Assembly: GCA_958439195.1 (NCBI GenBank)
Contig: OY288147.1
Coordinates: 173,519 to 237,518, forward strand
DNA: 64,000 nt
Source of the DNA: an uncultured Paracoccaceae bacterium
GTDB lineage: Bacteria; Pseudomonadota; Alphaproteobacteria; Rhodobacterales; Rhodobacteraceae
Direction of reading: 5' to 3'
Shown here: in pieces, positions 9,086-17,419 of the stretch
Layout: every line of letters starts with the position of its first letter
How positions within the stretch are numbered: the stretch's first letter is position 1
Notes under the pieces: model-generated
What the model was told of the DNA's origin: nothing
What the model saw: only the letters and a program-made list of their open reading frames with translations
Database searches by the model: none
Position numbers and translations under genes: made by a program

Positions 9086-9371
9086 CGCCCAGATACCGCG
9101 CATCCAGCGGATCAACCGGCCGCCCGGCCAGCCGCTCGGCCTCGACCCAAAGCTCCTCAAGATTATGAACGATGGTCTGCGCCCCGGCCATTGTGCCGAT
9201 CTGGATGCCGGGCACCACGCCACCGTCATGCGCCGTCAGCCCATAGGGCCGCAGCAGATTGGACAACAACGCCGCGCGATGGAACCGCGCCCGCAGCCGG
9301 TCACCGGGCGTCGCCGCCCCCGCATCGGTCCAATGACCGGGCGCTGCCGGATTGCCACAGGCATTGCACAT
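9078..9371 (-). CDS. Small protein with N-terminal CxxCG motif, unknown function
   Basis: 97 residues. It opens MCNACGNP, a CxxCG metal-site half-motif, and continues with NLLRPYGLTAHDGG and LVEAERL-like helical segments (LEELWVEAERLAGRPVDPLD). No family name is recognised. Evidence that it is real: a GGAGA ribosome-binding sequence about eight bases before ATG 9371, codon use like its neighbours, and an eight-base overlap with the CobW GTPase. It could be the metal-receiving partner or substrate-binding accessory of CobW (inference). Its leader begins directly after the T-run of the upstream terminator. Confidence 0.6.
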   Translation of the reverse strand: MCNACGNPAAPGHWTDAGAATPGDRLRARFHRAALLSNLLRPYGLTAHDGGVVPGIQIGTMAGAQTIVHNLEELWVEAERLAGRPVDPLDARYLGDA

Positions 9372-9383
9372 AGCCGCTCTCCG

Positions 9384-9417
9384 AAAAAACCGCCGGGGGG
9401 CGCATGGCCCCCCGGCG
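9384..9417 (-). terminator. Rho-independent terminator after the deacetylase gene
   Basis: Perfect 11-base inverted repeat CGCCGGGGGGC (9391-9401) / 9407-9417 with a five-base loop; on the minus strand it is followed by GG and six Ts (9389-9384). It lies just after the deacetylase stop (9427) and immediately before the ribosome-binding site of the CxxCG gene. Confidence 0.85.
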
Positions 9418-9426
9418 CATTCAGGG

Positions 9427-10329
9427 TCAGATCACCTCGGGGCGATTGCCGCTCGCAAAGGGATAGCGTTTGCGGAAATCGTTGGCGATATCCTCGAACG
9501 TCGCCCATTCCACGCCCGAATGTTTGCTGATGTATTCGATCAGACGCTCCAGCATCAGCAGAACCTGCGGACGCCCCGCCACATCCGGGTGGATGGTAAA
9601 GGCAAAGACCGCATAATCCATTTCCCGATAGACCCAGTCGAACTGGTCGCGCCACAGCTCTTCGATGTCACGCGGGTTGACAAAGCCGTGGCTGTTCGGA
9701 GCCTTCTTCATGAACATCATGGGCGGCAGGTCATCCACATACCAGTTGGCCGCAATATCGACGAGGTCGATTTCCGTGCCATGCTTCAACGGATGCATCC
9801 AGTCCTTGGCCGACTTGGAATAGTCGATGGTGTTCCAGCTGTCGCCAACGCGCGCATAGAACGGCTGGAAATCCCGGTAACCCTGGCTATGGTCATAGGT
9901 AAAGCCGTGCTTCAACAACAGCGCAGCCGTCGAATTCGACATTTCCCACCACGGTGCCACGTAACCGCGCGGTGCCTGCCCGGTCAGGCCCTTGATCAGT
10001 TCAATCGACTTGACCAGAACATCCTCTTCCTGCGTCGGCGTCATGGCGATGGGGTTTTCATGCAGATAGCCATGCGCCCCCACTTCGTGACCGTCCTTGA
10101 CGATCATCTCCATTTCCTTGGGGAACGTCTCCAGCGAATGGCCGGGGATGAAGAACGACGTCTTCAGATCGTATTTCTTGAACAAACGCAGCAGGCGGGG
10201 CACGCCCACCTCGGTCGCAAAGATGCCGCGCTGGATGTCCGACGGGCTGTCACCCCCGCCATAAGATCCGATCCAGCCCGCCACCGAGTCGATGTCGGTG
10301 CCGAAGGCACACATGATCTTTTTCGCCAT
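9427..10329 (-). CDS. Polysaccharide deacetylase (NodB-homology) family hydrolase
   Basis: 300 residues. The NodB fold shows FGTDIDS near residue 9 (motif 1 with the catalytic/metal Asp), TSFFIPGHSLETFP, and HEVGAHGYLHENP (motif 2 with metal His residues); APWWEMS is motif 3-like, and FTIHPDVAGRPQ carries the final His. No signal peptide, so it is cytosolic, unlike true chitin or peptidoglycan deacetylases. Cytosolic members of this branch include PuuE allantoinase and other C-N hydrolases acting on small cyclic or acylated amines. That fits the amidase 67 bases upstream and the ABC operon of which this is the last gene before a terminator. Confidence 0.85.
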   Translation of the reverse strand: MAKKIMCAFGTDIDSVAGWIGSYGGGDSPSDIQRGIFATEVGVPRLLRLFKKYDLKTSFFIPGHSLETFPKEMEMIVKDGHEVGAHGYLHENPIAMTPTQEEDVLVKSIELIKGLTGQAPRGYVAPWWEMSNSTAALLLKHGFTYDHSQGYRDFQPFYARVGDSWNTIDYSKSAKDWMHPLKHGTEIDLVDIAANWYVDDLPPMMFMKKAPNSHGFVNPRDIEELWRDQFDWVYREMDYAVFAFTIHPDVAGRPQVLLMLERLIEYISKHSGVEWATFEDIANDFRKRYPFASGNRPEVI

Positions 10330-10396
10330 CCGTCTTTCCTCCTGTCGCCAGTGTTTCGGGGCAGTTCATTCCACCCCTTCGTTCCATCCCGCGGAC

Positions 10397-11746
10397 TTAA
10401 CCGCGAATTGTCTTTTCCAGGGCCAGCCCCGCTGCCAGCAAATGGCCGTCCCGCCCATGCCGCCCGCAGATCATCAGGCTGGTGGGCATCCCTTCACCAT
10501 CCGAACCGTTCGGAATTGCCAGGCCGCACCAATCCAGAAAATTCCCCAAAGCCGTATGCCGCAGCGTGCGGAAGTTGTGGTGAAAGAACACCTCGACATC
10601 CGCCTCAAGGGGCGCAATCGGCATCGCCACGCTGGGCGTGGTCGGGCAGATCAGCAGCGCATCGCCCAATGCCGCATCCACCGCCGCAATCAACCGCCTG
10701 CGGCTTTCGTGCAGACGGATCAGATCGACCGCCGTCATCTTGTCGGCCATGCGGATACGCCGCACCACACGCTGGTCAATCCGCGCGGCATCCGGCCCAT
10801 TCAGGCGGTCCCAATGCACATCCATCGCCTCGGCACTGGCAAGGGGTCCATAGCGACCGATCACCTCGACGGTCTCACGCAACTCGGTCAACGCAATCCG
10901 CCGCACGCGCGCACCGGTCGCCGCGATCCGTGCCACCGTCGCCTCAAACGCCGCTGCAACCGCGGGGTCCAGATCGTCAAACATCACCGCATCCGGGATC
11001 ACGAAATCCAGCCCCCCCGGATCGGCCGCCGCCACCGCTGGCTTCGCCAACCCGCGCAGCGCGGCATCCACCAGCACACAATCCTCGACCGTATTCGCCA
11101 AAGGCCCCAGCGTATCCAGCGTCCGCGACAGGGGAAACACACCCTCCATCGGGTGATGCCCTGTCGATGTCTTGTAGCCCACCACACCGTTAAAGGCCGC
11201 CGGAATGCGGATCGACCCGCCGGTATCCGTGCCAATCGACAGTGGCACGATCCCCGCCGCCACCACCGCCCCACTGCCCGAAGACGATCCCCCCGGTGAC
11301 CGATGCACCACCCTGTCACACGGGTTGCGCGGCGTGCCGTAATGCGGATTCAATCCGATGCCGGAATAGGCGAACTCCGTCATGTTCACGGTCCCCACTG
11401 TGACCAGACCCGCCAGCATCCCGGCGCGCACCAGTGCCGCATCCTTGGCCGCAGGTGTCGCGGTCCGCAGCACATCCGACCCCGCCGTCGTCACGGTTCC
11501 CCGCAGGTCGAACAAGTCTTTCCACGCCAATGGCACGCCATCCAGCAGGCTGGCCGGATTGCCCGCCCGCAGACGTTCCCGCGCCGCGCGGGCCTCTGCC
11601 TCGGCTCGGGCGCGGGTCTGCCGGATGAACAGCGCCGCATCGCCATGCGCTTCGATCCGGTCAAACACCTCTGTGACCAATTCGACAGGGTCACGCTGCC
11701 CTGCCCGCATCTCATCAGCGAGGCTTTTTGCCGTTTGCCCGGTCAT
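10397..11746 (-). CDS. Amidase (amidase signature family)
   Basis: 449 residues. The Ser-cisSer-Lys triad is visible: Lys76 in VPLAWKDLFD, the cis-Ser at about 154 in the loop PGGSSSGSGA and the nucleophile Ser at about 178 in GTDTGGSIRIPAAFNGVVGYK. The rest follows the family (GPLANTVEDC, CPTTPSVAMPIAPLE, WCGLAIPNG). Cytosolic. It lies seven bases after an ABC ATPase gene and before the deacetylase, so it probably hydrolyses an amide brought in by the transporter. The family covers many substrates (acylamides, allophanate, ureides, Glu-tRNA); no C-terminal allophanate hydrolase domain is present. Confidence 0.9.
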   Translation of the reverse strand: MTGQTAKSLADEMRAGQRDPVELVTEVFDRIEAHGDAALFIRQTRARAEAEARAARERLRAGNPASLLDGVPLAWKDLFDLRGTVTTAGSDVLRTATPAAKDAALVRAGMLAGLVTVGTVNMTEFAYSGIGLNPHYGTPRNPCDRVVHRSPGGSSSGSGAVVAAGIVPLSIGTDTGGSIRIPAAFNGVVGYKTSTGHHPMEGVFPLSRTLDTLGPLANTVEDCVLVDAALRGLAKPAVAAADPGGLDFVIPDAVMFDDLDPAVAAAFEATVARIAATGARVRRIALTELRETVEVIGRYGPLASAEAMDVHWDRLNGPDAARIDQRVVRRIRMADKMTAVDLIRLHESRRRLIAAVDAALGDALLICPTTPSVAMPIAPLEADVEVFFHHNFRTLRHTALGNFLDWCGLAIPNGSDGEGMPTSLMICGRHGRDGHLLAAGLALEKTIRG

Positions 11747-11753
11747 GCTGCGC

Positions 11754-12857
11754 CTATGATACGATCAGGGTTGCATCTGTCGGGTTCCACGCCACCACCG
11801 CATCGCTGCCTGTCGTCAACGTATCACGATACTTGTCGGCATGCCCTTCCAGCGAAATCGCCTCTCCATTCGGCAGCACCATCCCGATTTGCAGGATATG
11901 CCCCACCAATTGCAGCCGGGTAATCTTGCACGGCACGGTGTTGATCCCATGCTGGGCGCGGACCTCTGCCGCTGGCATGGTCGCGGGCAGCACATGCATC
12001 GCCTCGGCAGGCAAGACGATGGTGGCCGCCGCTCCCGCCGCCGGTGTCACGCCCGCAGGTTCCGACATCAACGTGCCAAAGGCCGTTTCCACCGCGACAT
12101 GCCCGTCCTGCGTGCCCCGCACCGTCCCGGAAATAAGCGTATTCGCCCCAATGAACCGCGCGACAAAAATGCTTTGCGGTCGGGTGTACAATTCGCGCGG
12201 CGGGCTGATCTGCTCCACCCGCCCCGCATTCATCACGACAATCCGGTCAGACAGCGCCAGCGCCTCGGATTGCGCATGGGTCACGAAGACGAAGGTGATC
12301 CCAAGATCGCGCTGCAACAGCTTCAACTCATTCTGGATCGACTTGCGAAGGTTCGCATCCAGCGCGCCCAGCGGTTCGTCCAGCAGCAGGATATCCGGCT
12401 CCACCACCAGCGACCGCGCCAGCGCGATCCGCTGCCGTTGCCCGCCGGACAACCGTGTCGGGCGCACATCCGCCACCTCTGACAGGCCCAGCTTGTCCAG
12501 GATGCGGTCCACCTTGCGGTTCGCCTCGGCCACGGCCAAGCCCTTCACCTCAAGCCCGAACATCACGTTCTGGCGCACTGTCATGTGCGGAAACAGCGCG
12601 TAATTCTGAAAGATCATCGACGTTGGGCGCTTTTCGGGTTGCAGGTCATTCACCCGCTTGCCCCGGATCATCAAATCCCCCGACGTGATGGATTCAAACC
12701 CCGCGATCATGCGCAGCGTCGTCGTCTTGCCACAGCCGGACGGGCCAAGAAAGGCGATGAACTCTCCCTTGTCCACATCAAGGTTGAAATCAATAACGGC
12801 TGGCGTGCCGTTTTCGTAAACCTTGCCGATGTGCGAAAGCTGCAGGTCGTAGGCCAC
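11754..12857 (-). CDS. ABC transporter ATP-binding protein, polyamine/opine (PotA) type
   Basis: 367 residues. Walker A GPSGCGKTT, Q-loop in MIFQNYALFPHMTV, signature LSGGQRQRIALARSL, Walker B LLLDEPLGALDANLR and switch His in FVFVTHAQSEALALSD; residues beyond about 240 form the TOBE-type regulatory domain (GTLMSEPAGVTP, ICRxQLVGHILQIGM-like). It follows the solute-binding-protein gene by 71 bases that include a perfect hairpin, and is followed by the amidase after seven bases. The operon already has another ATPase (17416-18492), so the transporter may use a heterodimer or serve two permease sets. Confidence 0.95.
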   Translation of the reverse strand: MAYDLQLSHIGKVYENGTPAVIDFNLDVDKGEFIAFLGPSGCGKTTTLRMIAGFESITSGDLMIRGKRVNDLQPEKRPTSMIFQNYALFPHMTVRQNVMFGLEVKGLAVAEANRKVDRILDKLGLSEVADVRPTRLSGGQRQRIALARSLVVEPDILLLDEPLGALDANLRKSIQNELKLLQRDLGITFVFVTHAQSEALALSDRIVVMNAGRVEQISPPRELYTRPQSIFVARFIGANTLISGTVRGTQDGHVAVETAFGTLMSEPAGVTPAAGAAATIVLPAEAMHVLPATMPAAEVRAQHGINTVPCKITRLQLVGHILQIGMVLPNGEAISLEGHADKYRDTLTTGSDAVVAWNPTDATLIVS

Positions 12858-12888
12858 TGGAAAGTCCCCGGATCGCTGGTCTTGGCGC

Positions 12889-12911
12889 AGCCGGGGCAGA
12901 ATGCCCCGGCT
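12889..12911. repeat. Perfect hairpin between binding-protein and ATPase genes
   Basis: AGCCGGGGCA (12889-12898), loop GAA, then its exact complement at 12902-12911. No T-run follows on the minus strand, so it is more likely an mRNA-stabilising or processing stem that keeps binding-protein message abundant, as known for periplasmic binding-protein operons, than a terminator. Confidence 0.6.
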
Positions 12912-12928
12912 ACAGGTTCATTGTCGGA

Positions 12929-14152
12929 TCAGGCCGACAGGAATTCGTCCCACTTCTGAATCAGCAGGTCGTATTCATCCGGCCACTGGTGCCAGTAGGC
13001 GACGTTCGCCGCACGGGTCGCCAGCGACCCGCCATCACGCAGATCGCCTTCCTTGATCCCGCGCTCTTCCGCACCAACCCACGGTGCGCCTTCGTACCAG
13101 AAGGCATACTTCTCGGGCGCCATGACGGCCTTCACCTTGTCGTTGGGCGAATAGTAACCCTGCTCCGACACCGCAACCGCCGGTCCACCCGACAGCCAGT
13201 AATCGGCATAGGCCACGACCGCATCAAAGTTGGGCGAAGATTTCAGCGCGGAAACCCCGATGGCCCAACCGCGATAGCCGGTCTTCATCGTCGCATAGGA
13301 ACACTGCACGCCCTGCGCCTTAACCGCCATCACAGCCGGCTGCCACGCATCGGCCAGGATCATCTCGCCCGAAGCCAGCAAGTTAACCAATTCGCCGAAA
13401 TCGCCCCACAGCGCGCGGAACTGACCTTCCTTCTTCTTGGAAATCAGGAACTTCGCCGCTTCCTCGATGGCTGCTGCATCCGGGTTACCGGGGTTCGCCA
13501 CTTCCGACAGGCCCAGCTCGTTCATCGCCATGACGGCCTGACCAAAGGCAATCAGCGGGTCCACGTTCAGGCCAGTCTTGCCCTTGAACTTGGGATCGAA
13601 CAGCGCCGACCAGTTCGATGCCTCTTCCGCATCCACCAGATCAGGGCGGAACCCGATCGAGTCAAAGTTGTAGACGGTCGGAACCATGTTCAGCGCGGTC
13701 TGGCTTTCGTCGGTCCAGATCTGACCCACGATCTGCGCCCGCGCTTCCCACTTGTCCGACGGCTTCAGGAAGGATTCCCCCACGCCCGTCCAGTTGGTCA
13801 GCGACGCGGTCGGGATCGGCGCGACCAGATCGGTCTGCACGATCGAAGGCAGACGCTCGGCAATGGTTTCCCAGCAGTCATAAGCCGTCGAACCCGACAG
13901 CAATTCCGTCTGGGTGTTCGGGAAGATGTCGGCCTTACCCGACACAGCCTTCACACCCGAAGCGGCCTGGAATTCCGCCAGGATGCGTTCCTGCACCGTG
14001 ACCGACAGACCGACGGTGCGCAGCTCTTGCGACGCCAGATCGGCCGCGAAAGCCTGCTGCGCGCCTAGGAAGGGCATCCCCCCGGCGGCCAGCGCCACAC
14101 TCCCTGCGGTCCCCTGCAGGAAACGGCGCCGCGATAGCGACTGAGTATTCAT
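12929..14152 (-). CDS. Periplasmic solute-binding protein, PotD/spermidine-putrescine-like, Tat-exported
   Basis: 407 residues. The N-terminus SLSRRRFLQG is a twin-arginine motif followed by a hydrophobic stretch (SVALAAGGMPFLGAQQAFA), so the folded protein is probably exported by Tat. The body has the bacterial extracellular solute-binding pattern: PTVYNFDSIGFRPDLV, GEMILADAWQPAVM, GYRGWAIGVSALKSS and EQGYYSPNDKVKAVM. It is the binding partner of the two permeases and ATPases of the operon. Family ligands are polyamines, opines and related amine acids; the neighbouring amidase and hydantoinase genes argue for an amide or ureide. A homologue without signal peptide lies at 19732-20967. Confidence 0.95.
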   Translation of the reverse strand: MNTQSLSRRRFLQGTAGSVALAAGGMPFLGAQQAFAADLASQELRTVGLSVTVQERILAEFQAASGVKAVSGKADIFPNTQTELLSGSTAYDCWETIAERLPSIVQTDLVAPIPTASLTNWTGVGESFLKPSDKWEARAQIVGQIWTDESQTALNMVPTVYNFDSIGFRPDLVDAEEASNWSALFDPKFKGKTGLNVDPLIAFGQAVMAMNELGLSEVANPGNPDAAAIEEAAKFLISKKKEGQFRALWGDFGELVNLLASGEMILADAWQPAVMAVKAQGVQCSYATMKTGYRGWAIGVSALKSSPNFDAVVAYADYWLSGGPAVAVSEQGYYSPNDKVKAVMAPEKYAFWYEGAPWVGAEERGIKEGDLRDGGSLATRAANVAYWHQWPDEYDLLIQKWDEFLSA

Positions 14153-14211
14153 TTAGTTACCTCCTGTTTTTCGTCTGTTGGTTTGACGTCTTCTTCTTGC
14201 CTCGCCGCACG

Positions 14212-14967
14212 CTAGTAGCGCCCGACGAGCAATCCTCCGTCCACGACCACGACCTGTCCGGTCATGTATCGGGCGCCGTTGGATGCCAGGAACAGGATCA
14301 CGTCGGCGATGTCCTCCGGCTCGCCGATGCGCCCCATCGGGATGAACTCGCCCGCTTTTTCGGCCCCTTCGGGACCAAGCGAATTCTCCTTAGAAAGCAG
14401 TTGCGCGGTGCGGATATACCCCGGTGCCACGCCATTTACCCGGATGCCATCCCGCGCCAGCTCCACCGCCAACCCGCGCACCAGCCCCACGACACCGGCC
14501 TTGGCCGCTGAATAATGGACATGCTCATCCCAACCATAGGCCACGCCCATGATCGACGACAGCGCAACAACCGATCCCTTGCCCCGTGCCTTCATCCCGG
14601 CCAGTGCGGGACGCACCACCCGAAAAATACCCTTCAGGTCGATGTCAAAGGTGAAATCCCACTTCTCATCGCTCATTTCCGGCAACGGCACCTTGTGCGC
14701 GATGCCCGCATTGGCAACGATCACATCAATCCCGCCCCGTTCTGCCTCGATCCTGGCAACCAATGCATCGGCAGCTTCGGTCGACCGAACATCCAGCGGG
14801 TGGAACTCGGCGCTTCCGCCCGCCGCCACAATCTCGGCCACGCAGGATTGCCCCTCGGCCGCCAGAACATCCGTGACGACGACATGGTATCCAGCCGCGG
14901 CAAAAGCCTTCGCGCTTGCGCGCCCGATGCCGATCCCGGCGCCGGTGATCAGAACGGTTTCGCTCAT
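14212..14967 (-). CDS. SDR family NAD(P)-dependent oxidoreductase
   Basis: 251 residues from ATG 14967, whose ATGA overlaps the stop of the preceding SDR gene. TGAGIGIGRA is the Rossmann glycine motif, VIVANAGIAH the NAG motif, SSIMGVAY the catalytic Ser strand and YSAAKAGVVGLVRGLAVEL the YxxxK active site; the C-terminus YMTGQVVVVDGGLLVGRY is the usual classical-SDR end. Close paralogue of the next upstream gene. In this operon it probably oxidises a hydroxyl group on the imported compound or its amidase product; the substrate cannot be read. Confidence 0.92.
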   Translation of the reverse strand: MSETVLITGAGIGIGRASAKAFAAAGYHVVVTDVLAAEGQSCVAEIVAAGGSAEFHPLDVRSTEAADALVARIEAERGGIDVIVANAGIAHKVPLPEMSDEKWDFTFDIDLKGIFRVVRPALAGMKARGKGSVVALSSIMGVAYGWDEHVHYSAAKAGVVGLVRGLAVELARDGIRVNGVAPGYIRTAQLLSKENSLGPEGAEKAGEFIPMGRIGEPEDIADVILFLASNGARYMTGQVVVVDGGLLVGRY

Positions 14968-15692
14968 AGCATCACATCTCCCGAATTTGGCCCAAGTGTC
15001 TGGCCAACGAACAGCGAAGCCCCCGGTGAACACAGGAAGGACACGGTCGCCGCGACCTCCTCCGGTTCCCCAAAGCGGCCCAGCGGCAGTTCCGCCGCCT
15101 TCGCGCACTGCCAGTCTTCCGACAGGCTGCGCACAAGGGGCGTGTTGATCGGCCCCGGAGCGACGGCATTGACCCGCACCCCCCGCGCCGAAACCTCACG
15201 CGCCAGCGCCTTGGTCATACCGATGATCCCGGCCTTGGCGGCGCTGTAATGCACCAGCTCCACCCCGCCGATCTGCCCCAGTTGCGACGCGACGTTGACC
15301 ACCACCCCGGCACCCTGCGCCAACATCTTTTCGATCACCGCCTTGGTGCACAAAAAGGTGCCGCGCAAATGCACCGCGATCATCCGGTCAAAATCCGCCG
15401 TCGTAAGCGTCTCGAACCGCCCCTGATGAACATGGCCCGCATTGTTCACAAGATGCGTGACAGGCCCGAAGGCGGCTTCTGTTTCCGCAACGATGGCCGC
15501 CACATCCGCCTCATCCGACACGTCGCCACCGCAACTGCGCGCCCGCGCTCCGATCTCGGCCGCCACCGCAGCCGCCGCTTCGGCGCGAAAGTCGTTGACC
15601 ATCACGTCAAAGCCATCCGCCGCAAGACGCAGCGCAATCGCCCGTCCGATGCCCGACCCTGCCCCAGTAACGATGACCGTCCCCATGCCCAT
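14964..15692 (-). CDS. SDR family NAD(P)-dependent oxidoreductase
   Basis: 242 residues. VTGAGSGIGRAIALRL (cofactor), LVNNAGHVHQG (NAG motif), VNVASQLGQIGG with the catalytic Ser and YSAAKAGIIGMTKALARE (YxxxK), with the common C-terminal FVGQTLGPNSG. The ATG at 15692 shares one base with the permease stop (TGATG), and a second Met two codons on (15686) is possible. It sits between permease and binding-protein genes of one transporter, so its substrate is almost certainly what the transporter imports, a pairing seen in many sugar-alcohol and amine catabolic operons. Confidence 0.92.
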   Translation of the reverse strand: MGMGTVIVTGAGSGIGRAIALRLAADGFDVMVNDFRAEAAAAVAAEIGARARSCGGDVSDEADVAAIVAETEAAFGPVTHLVNNAGHVHQGRFETLTTADFDRMIAVHLRGTFLCTKAVIEKMLAQGAGVVVNVASQLGQIGGVELVHYSAAKAGIIGMTKALAREVSARGVRVNAVAPGPINTPLVRSLSEDWQCAKAAELPLGRFGEPEEVAATVSFLCSPGASLFVGQTLGPNSGDVML

Positions 15693-16543
15693 CAGACGAT
15701 GTCCTCCTGCATGGCCATCTTCTTGGCTCGCCGCACCGACATCGCCATCAGGATGCCGTAGACCGACAGCAGCGCAAAAGAGAACAGCGTCGTCAGCACC
15801 CCGAAGGCAAAGATGTTCGGGTGAATCTCAACCGAGAACGTCCCATAAATCGCCAAGGGCAAGGTCTGGTCACGGCCTGACGCAAACAGCGTTCGTGGGA
15901 ATTCATCCAGCGACAAGGTAAAGGCAAAAAGCATTGCCGAAAGCACGCCCGGAAAGATCAACGGGAATGTCACCTTGCGGAAAGTGGTCCAGGGGTCCAC
16001 CCCCAACGACCAGGCCGCTTCCTCAACCGATGAATCGAACCGGTTCAGGATTGCCAGCATCACAAGAAAGGCGAACGGGAACGTATAGGCCACATGGGTT
16101 GCAAAAGCGGTGGTGTACCAATGCCGTTCGATCCCGATCACGTTGTTCGCCAGCAGCGACGTCCCCAGCCCTGTCAACACCCCCGGCACCATCATGCCCA
16201 GCACGATCAGATAGAAGACAAAGCTGGAACCCTTGAACTTGCGCCGGAACGCCTGTGCCGACATCACACCCAGCACGGTTGATACGACCATTGTCATCAA
16301 CGCCAGCGCCATCGACCGCAGCAGCGCCTCACCGAACGGCAGGGGCGCAATACGTGACGGCGGGGTCAGGCCAAAGATGTGCCGATACCAGTAGGTTGAC
16401 CATTCGATGATCGGAAACTGCGGCCCACCCTCTGGCCCCTGCTGGAACGAAATGATCGTCAGCACCACGAATGGCCCATACAGGAACAACACGAACAGCG
16501 CGACATAAAGGCCAAGCGCGGGTTTCAGGATACGCGATTCCAT
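15692..16543 (-). CDS. ABC transporter permease, PotC type
   Basis: 283 residues. Six hydrophobic segments; the first is LALYVALFVLFLYGPFVV-like near residues 8-32. The cytoplasmic EAA loop that docks on the ATPase reads EEAAWSLGVDPWTTFRKV followed by TFPLIFPGV, and the PotC-style cytoplasmic end MSVRRAKKMAMQEDIV is present. It starts three bases after the PotB-type gene stop and overlaps the following SDR start, so it is in the middle of the operon. Together with 16547-17419 it forms the transmembrane channel for the Tat-exported binding protein. Confidence 0.95.
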   Translation of the reverse strand: MESRILKPALGLYVALFVLFLYGPFVVLTIISFQQGPEGGPQFPIIEWSTYWYRHIFGLTPPSRIAPLPFGEALLRSMALALMTMVVSTVLGVMSAQAFRRKFKGSSFVFYLIVLGMMVPGVLTGLGTSLLANNVIGIERHWYTTAFATHVAYTFPFAFLVMLAILNRFDSSVEEAAWSLGVDPWTTFRKVTFPLIFPGVLSAMLFAFTLSLDEFPRTLFASGRDQTLPLAIYGTFSVEIHPNIFAFGVLTTLFSFALLSVYGILMAMSVRRAKKMAMQEDIV

Positions 16544-16546
16544 GAC

Positions 16547-17419
16547 TTACAGCTCCCGCTTCAGATCGACGATGCGCAGAAGGCCCGCAATCACGATGCC
16601 CATGACCACCGTCAGGATCACCCCCACGACCGATGCCATCGCCCACTTCAAAGATCCGACCTGCGTCACGATGATATTGCCCAGCAGGTTCACCTTGCGG
16701 CCCGACAGCGCGCCCGATGTCGCAAATTCCCCAAGCACCATGACCGACACAAAGATCGCGCCGACCACGACCCCCGGCAGCGACAGCGGGAAGATGATCT
16801 TCCAGAAGATCCTGCCGAAACCCGCACCCAGATCGCGTGCCGCCTCGATGATGTTGCGGTCAATCCGGCTCAGCATGAAGGCAATCGGGCCAACCATGAA
16901 CACGCAATAAATCTGCGTCATGCCGATAATCACCGACAGTTCGGTAAACAGCAGAACCTCAATGGGTTGCTGGATGATACCCAGTTTCAGAAGGACGATG
17001 TTGATCGCCCCTTCCTTGCCCAGCATCGGCCGCCAGGCCAGCACACGGATCAGGAAAGATGTCCAGAACGGGATCACGCAGATCACCAACAGGACCGTCG
17101 ACAGCGTCTTGGACTTGACGAACAGCCCCACGAACAACGCCGTCGGATACCCAACAATGAACGTGCAGGCCAAAACAATCAGCCAAATACGAACCGTCGT
17201 CCAAAGCGACCCGGTATAGGTGTCTGATGAAAAGAACTGCTTCCAGCTTGCCAAGGTTGGATCAGACGAGATGTTGAATGTCGTCTGCGTCCAAAAAGAC
17301 ACGTAGACGATCATCAGGATCGGCACGACCAGGAACAGCGACATCCAGATGATGCCGGGCGCCAGCAACCAGCGCGTTGTGTTCGACTGTCGCTTCTGAA
17401 TGGAAATCTCGCCGCTCAT
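16547..17419 (-). CDS. ABC transporter permease, PotB type
   Basis: 290 residues with about six membrane helices. It opens with a short cytoplasmic tail and LLAPGIIWMSLFLVVPILM; the EAA loop reads EAARDLGAGFGRIFWKI then IFPLSLPGVVVGAIF. A long periplasmic loop follows helix 1 (TTFNISSDPTLASWKQFF), as in PotB. The ATG overlaps the stop of the ATPase gene by ATGA. Partner of the PotC-type permease downstream. Confidence 0.95.
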   Translation of the reverse strand: MSGEISIQKRQSNTTRWLLAPGIIWMSLFLVVPILMIVYVSFWTQTTFNISSDPTLASWKQFFSSDTYTGSLWTTVRIWLIVLACTFIVGYPTALFVGLFVKSKTLSTVLLVICVIPFWTSFLIRVLAWRPMLGKEGAINIVLLKLGIIQQPIEVLLFTELSVIIGMTQIYCVFMVGPIAFMLSRIDRNIIEAARDLGAGFGRIFWKIIFPLSLPGVVVGAIFVSVMVLGEFATSGALSGRKVNLLGNIIVTQVGSLKWAMASVVGVILTVVMGIVIAGLLRIVDLKREL

